From JAKOUL01 sp035378845 (GTDB taxonomy: Bacteria > Dictyoglomota > Dictyoglomia > Dictyoglomales > Dictyoglomaceae), in contig DAOSUP010000035.1 in assembly GCA_035378845.1 (NCBI GenBank), positions 1-8,032 on the forward strand: DNA of 8,032 nucleotides, written 5' to 3'. The first letter of the stretch is position 1. Each line of letters opens with the position of its first letter. Of this stretch, positions 5,821 through 8,032 are shown piece by piece. A program made the position numbers and the translations under genes. The notes under the pieces are model-generated. The model saw only the letters and a list, made by a program, of their open reading frames with translations, did not search any database and was not told where the DNA came from.

Positions 5821-8032
5821 AAGCGTTTATTCAGATAGCGAAGCCACATGAGGATATTTTTAAGGGGAATCTTACAATGGATGTCTTTGCCGCTGACCTC
5901 TGGCAGGTGGTAAATGGCAAAGCACCTGTGGATTATCAAGATAAAGATCTATTTTTCAGAAAAACATATATGACAAAAAATCTGGAAAATATCCTTGAAA
6001 TAGCAAAGAAACGTCTTGAGGGCAAAAGTGGAGATTCAGTAATTCAGCTTCAGACTCCATTCGGTGGAGGTAAGACTCATACATTGATTGCTCTCTATCA
6101 TAAGGCAAAGGAATGGAATACGAAGGTTGTGGTTTTTGATGGGACTGCGTATGATGCTAAGGAAACAAAGCCATGGGAGGAACTGGAGAGGCAGATAACT
6201 GGAAAGGTAGAGATCACAAAAGGAGATAGGGCGCCTGGTAAAGAGAAGATAATTGACTTACTTACAAAGAATTCACCTGTGCTTATTCTTATGGATGAAA
6301 TTCTCACATATGCTACAAAAGCAGCAACTATAAAAGTTGGTGACTCAAATCTTGCATCTCAAACCCTGGTATTTATGCAGGAACTTACAGGAGCTATTTC
6401 TACTATTCAAAATGCTCTTTTAGTTATGACACTCCCTTCAAGTGCTCTTGAGCATTACGATGAATATTCAGAGAAACTATTTCAGCAGTTTCAGAATATA
6501 ACGGGAAGGATTGAGAAAATATCTACTCCAGTAGAGGATGAAGAGATTGATCAAGTAATAAGGAAAAGACTCTTCCAAAGTATAGATGAAGGCGAAGCAA
6601 AGAAAGTAGTAGATGATTTTATTGAATATGCAAGAGATGAGGGACTCCTCTCGGGTGATGAGGTAATAAGCTATAGAGATAGGTTTTTAAGAAGTTATCC
6701 TTTTAAACCAGAGGTTATTGATATTCTCTACAAAAGATGGGGTTCTTTTCCATCTTTTCAGAGGACAAGAGGTGTTTTAAGATTACTTTCTCTTGTGATT
6801 TATGAGCTTATGGATAAAAATATCCCATTCATTCGTCTTGGAGACTTCAATCTGGAAAATAATGAGATAAGAAGGGAGCTTATAAAACATATCGGTCAGG
6901 AGTGGGATAGTATTATTGCTCAGGATATAACATCAAATAATTCAGGTACAAAGAAAGTTGATGATGGTATAGGAAGTTCTTATAAATCTTATAAGCTTGG
7001 TACTGTTGTTAGCACAACAATTTTTATGTTATCCTTCTCAGGCAAAGGTGAGAAGGATGGTAGCATAAAAGAGATTAAACTTAGTTCAGCTTATCCTGCC
7101 TTTTCAACCAATGTGATAGATACTGTTATAAGCCAGTTAAGAGAGAATTTATTTTATCTATCGGATGAAGAACTTTGCTTCACAAATCAGCCTAATCTTA
7201 ATAAAATTTTATTAGTAAGAGAGGAAGGTATAACACAAGATCAAATCATTGAGGAAGAAAGAGGATTACTGGAGAAACACATTAAAAACAGGTTCAAAAA
7301 TTATATATATCCTAATAATCATAGAGATGTTCCTGATACAAAAGATTTAAAATTAATCATCTTGAAGAAGGAAAAACCAGATAAAGATTTTTTGGAAAAC
7401 TGTGGTGAAAATCCCCGAGTATATCGCAATAATATGATATTTTTGTGTACAGATGAAAGTTGGAGAGGGAATTTTTATAACTTTATTAGAAAAATGCTGG
7501 CACTCCGATCTATTGAGGAAGACCAGAGCTTGAATTTGACAGCTAACCAGAAACAAGATATAAAAAATAAGATTAAATCATACGAACAAAGAACTTATGA
7601 AGAGTTAAGAGGGTATTACCGTAAGGTATTTATTCCAGATAAGGGTGGTAATTTTAACTCTATAGATTTAGGGATTCCTACAACTGGGGATCTGTTTATT
7701 GATGATGAGATTTATAAAAGGTTAAAAAGCGAGGGTGAACTTCTTGAGAAGATTTCTCCTACAGTAATTATTGAGAAATATTTATCTGATAAAGATTATG
7801 TACAAACTGAAAAATTGCTGTCTACACTCTGGCGAACACCTGGTGAGATGAGAATAGCATCTGAAGACGCTCTTAAAGAAGGTATTAAGGAAGGAGTTGC
7901 GAACGGTCTTTTTGGACTTGGATATCTTGATTATGGGACTCCCAAATGTAAACATTTTAAAAGACTTATTTCTCCAGAGCTTTCTGAAGATGAAATTATT
8001 ATTAAAGCAGCGTTGTGTGTAAAAGAACCTAA
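5817..8032 (+). CDS. DUF499 (COG1483) AAA+-like ATPase, BrxC/PglY-like, 3' end outside window
   Basis: This frame is open from the ATG at 5817 to the window edge: 738 complete codons plus two bases, with no internal stop. The N-terminus has the family hallmark VFAADLW (23-29), then IQLQTPFGGGKTHTLIALYH with Walker A lysine K86, and VLILMDEI with Walker B D160-E161. A sensor-1-like strand LLVMTLPSS is near 201-209. SFPSFQRTRGVLRLL (310-324) supplies arginines R316, R318 and R322 that may act as sensor-2 or finger residues. Further on are the DLGIPTTGDL segment and the WRTPGEM segment, both recalled from DUF499 proteins. DUF499 ATPases accompany DNA methyltransferases in defence islands and include BrxC/PglY of BREX. 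The molecular role is not established; ATP-driven assembly or DNA sensing is inferred. The family is usually longer, roughly 900-1100 residues, so a few hundred residues probably lie beyond the window. Confidence 0.92.
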   Translation, partial: MKAFIQIAKPHEDIFKGNLTMDVFAADLWQVVNGKAPVDYQDKDLFFRKTYMTKNLENILEIAKKRLEGKSGDSVIQLQTPFGGGKTHTLIALYHKAKEWNTKVVVFDGTAYDAKETKPWEELERQITGKVEITKGDRAPGKEKIIDLLTKNSPVLILMDEILTYATKAATIKVGDSNLASQTLVFMQELTGAISTIQNALLVMTLPSSALEHYDEYSEKLFQQFQNITGRIEKISTPVEDEEIDQVIRKRLFQSIDEGEAKKVVDDFIEYARDEGLLSGDEVISYRDRFLRSYPFKPEVIDILYKRWGSFPSFQRTRGVLRLLSLVIYELMDKNIPFIRLGDFNLENNEIRRELIKHIGQEWDSIIAQDITSNNSGTKKVDDGIGSSYKSYKLGTVVSTTIFMLSFSGKGEKDGSIKEIKLSSAYPAFSTNVIDTVISQLRENLFYLSDEELCFTNQPNLNKILLVREEGITQDQIIEEERGLLEKHIKNRFKNYIYPNNHRDVPDTKDLKLIILKKEKPDKDFLENCGENPRVYRNNMIFLCTDESWRGNFYNFIRKMLALRSIEEDQSLNLTANQKQDIKNKIKSYEQRTYEELRGYYRKVFIPDKGGNFNSIDLGIPTTGDLFIDDEIYKRLKSEGELLEKISPTVIIEKYLSDKDYVQTEKLLSTLWRTPGEMRIASEDALKEGIKEGVANGLFGLGYLDYGTPKCKHFKRLISPELSEDEIIIKAALCVKEP

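Overview
The window carries one rightward block of three adjacent genes. They encode an SNF2-family helicase with a C-terminal DUF3883 (PD-(D/E)XK-like) domain, a zinc-ribbon DUF1156/COG1743 adenine-specific DNA methyltransferase, and a DUF499/COG1483 AAA+-like ATPase. All identifications come from motifs and remembered family features; no search was run.

Organism: the DNA is AT-rich. Arginine is mostly AGA/AGG, isoleucine ATA is frequent, and the proteins are rich in Lys, Glu and Ile. Shine-Dalgarno sites are clear, most clearly ahead of gene 3. This suggests a low-GC bacterium with a thermophile-like codon style, but it is not a taxonomic assignment. A run of exactly 100 Ns suggests a scaffolded draft or metagenome assembly.

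Layout: positions 1-147 are noncoding or the tail of an unseen upstream gene. They hold a perfect 14-bp inverted repeat (46-59 / 92-105), a competing 7-bp hairpin (89-95 / 103-109), a tandem octamer (109-124), and a Shine-Dalgarno site (131-137) complementary to C-runs in the loop of the large hairpin. The helicase gene occupies 148-3450. The methyltransferase starts at 3447, overlapping the helicase stop as ATGA, and ends at 5820. It is interrupted by the N gap at 4472-4571. The ATPase starts at 5817 with another ATGA overlap, behind a strong Shine-Dalgarno site, and is still open at the right edge (738 complete codons). No gene-free stretch exceeds 300 bases.

How the genes may work together: methyltransferase, SNF2 helicase and DUF499 ATPase form a recurrent defence-island combination. 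It resembles the PglXI/BrxHII/BrxC set of type 3 BREX, and the helicase-methylase pair also recalls DrmD/DrmMI of class 1 DISARM. The working model is that the methylase marks host DNA while the ATPase and helicase, perhaps with the DUF3883 domain as effector, act on unmodified invading DNA. The genes that would settle the type (pglZ, brxF, brxA versus drmA, drmB, drmC) would lie outside the window. The module is therefore best described as BREX-3/DISARM-like and only partly seen.
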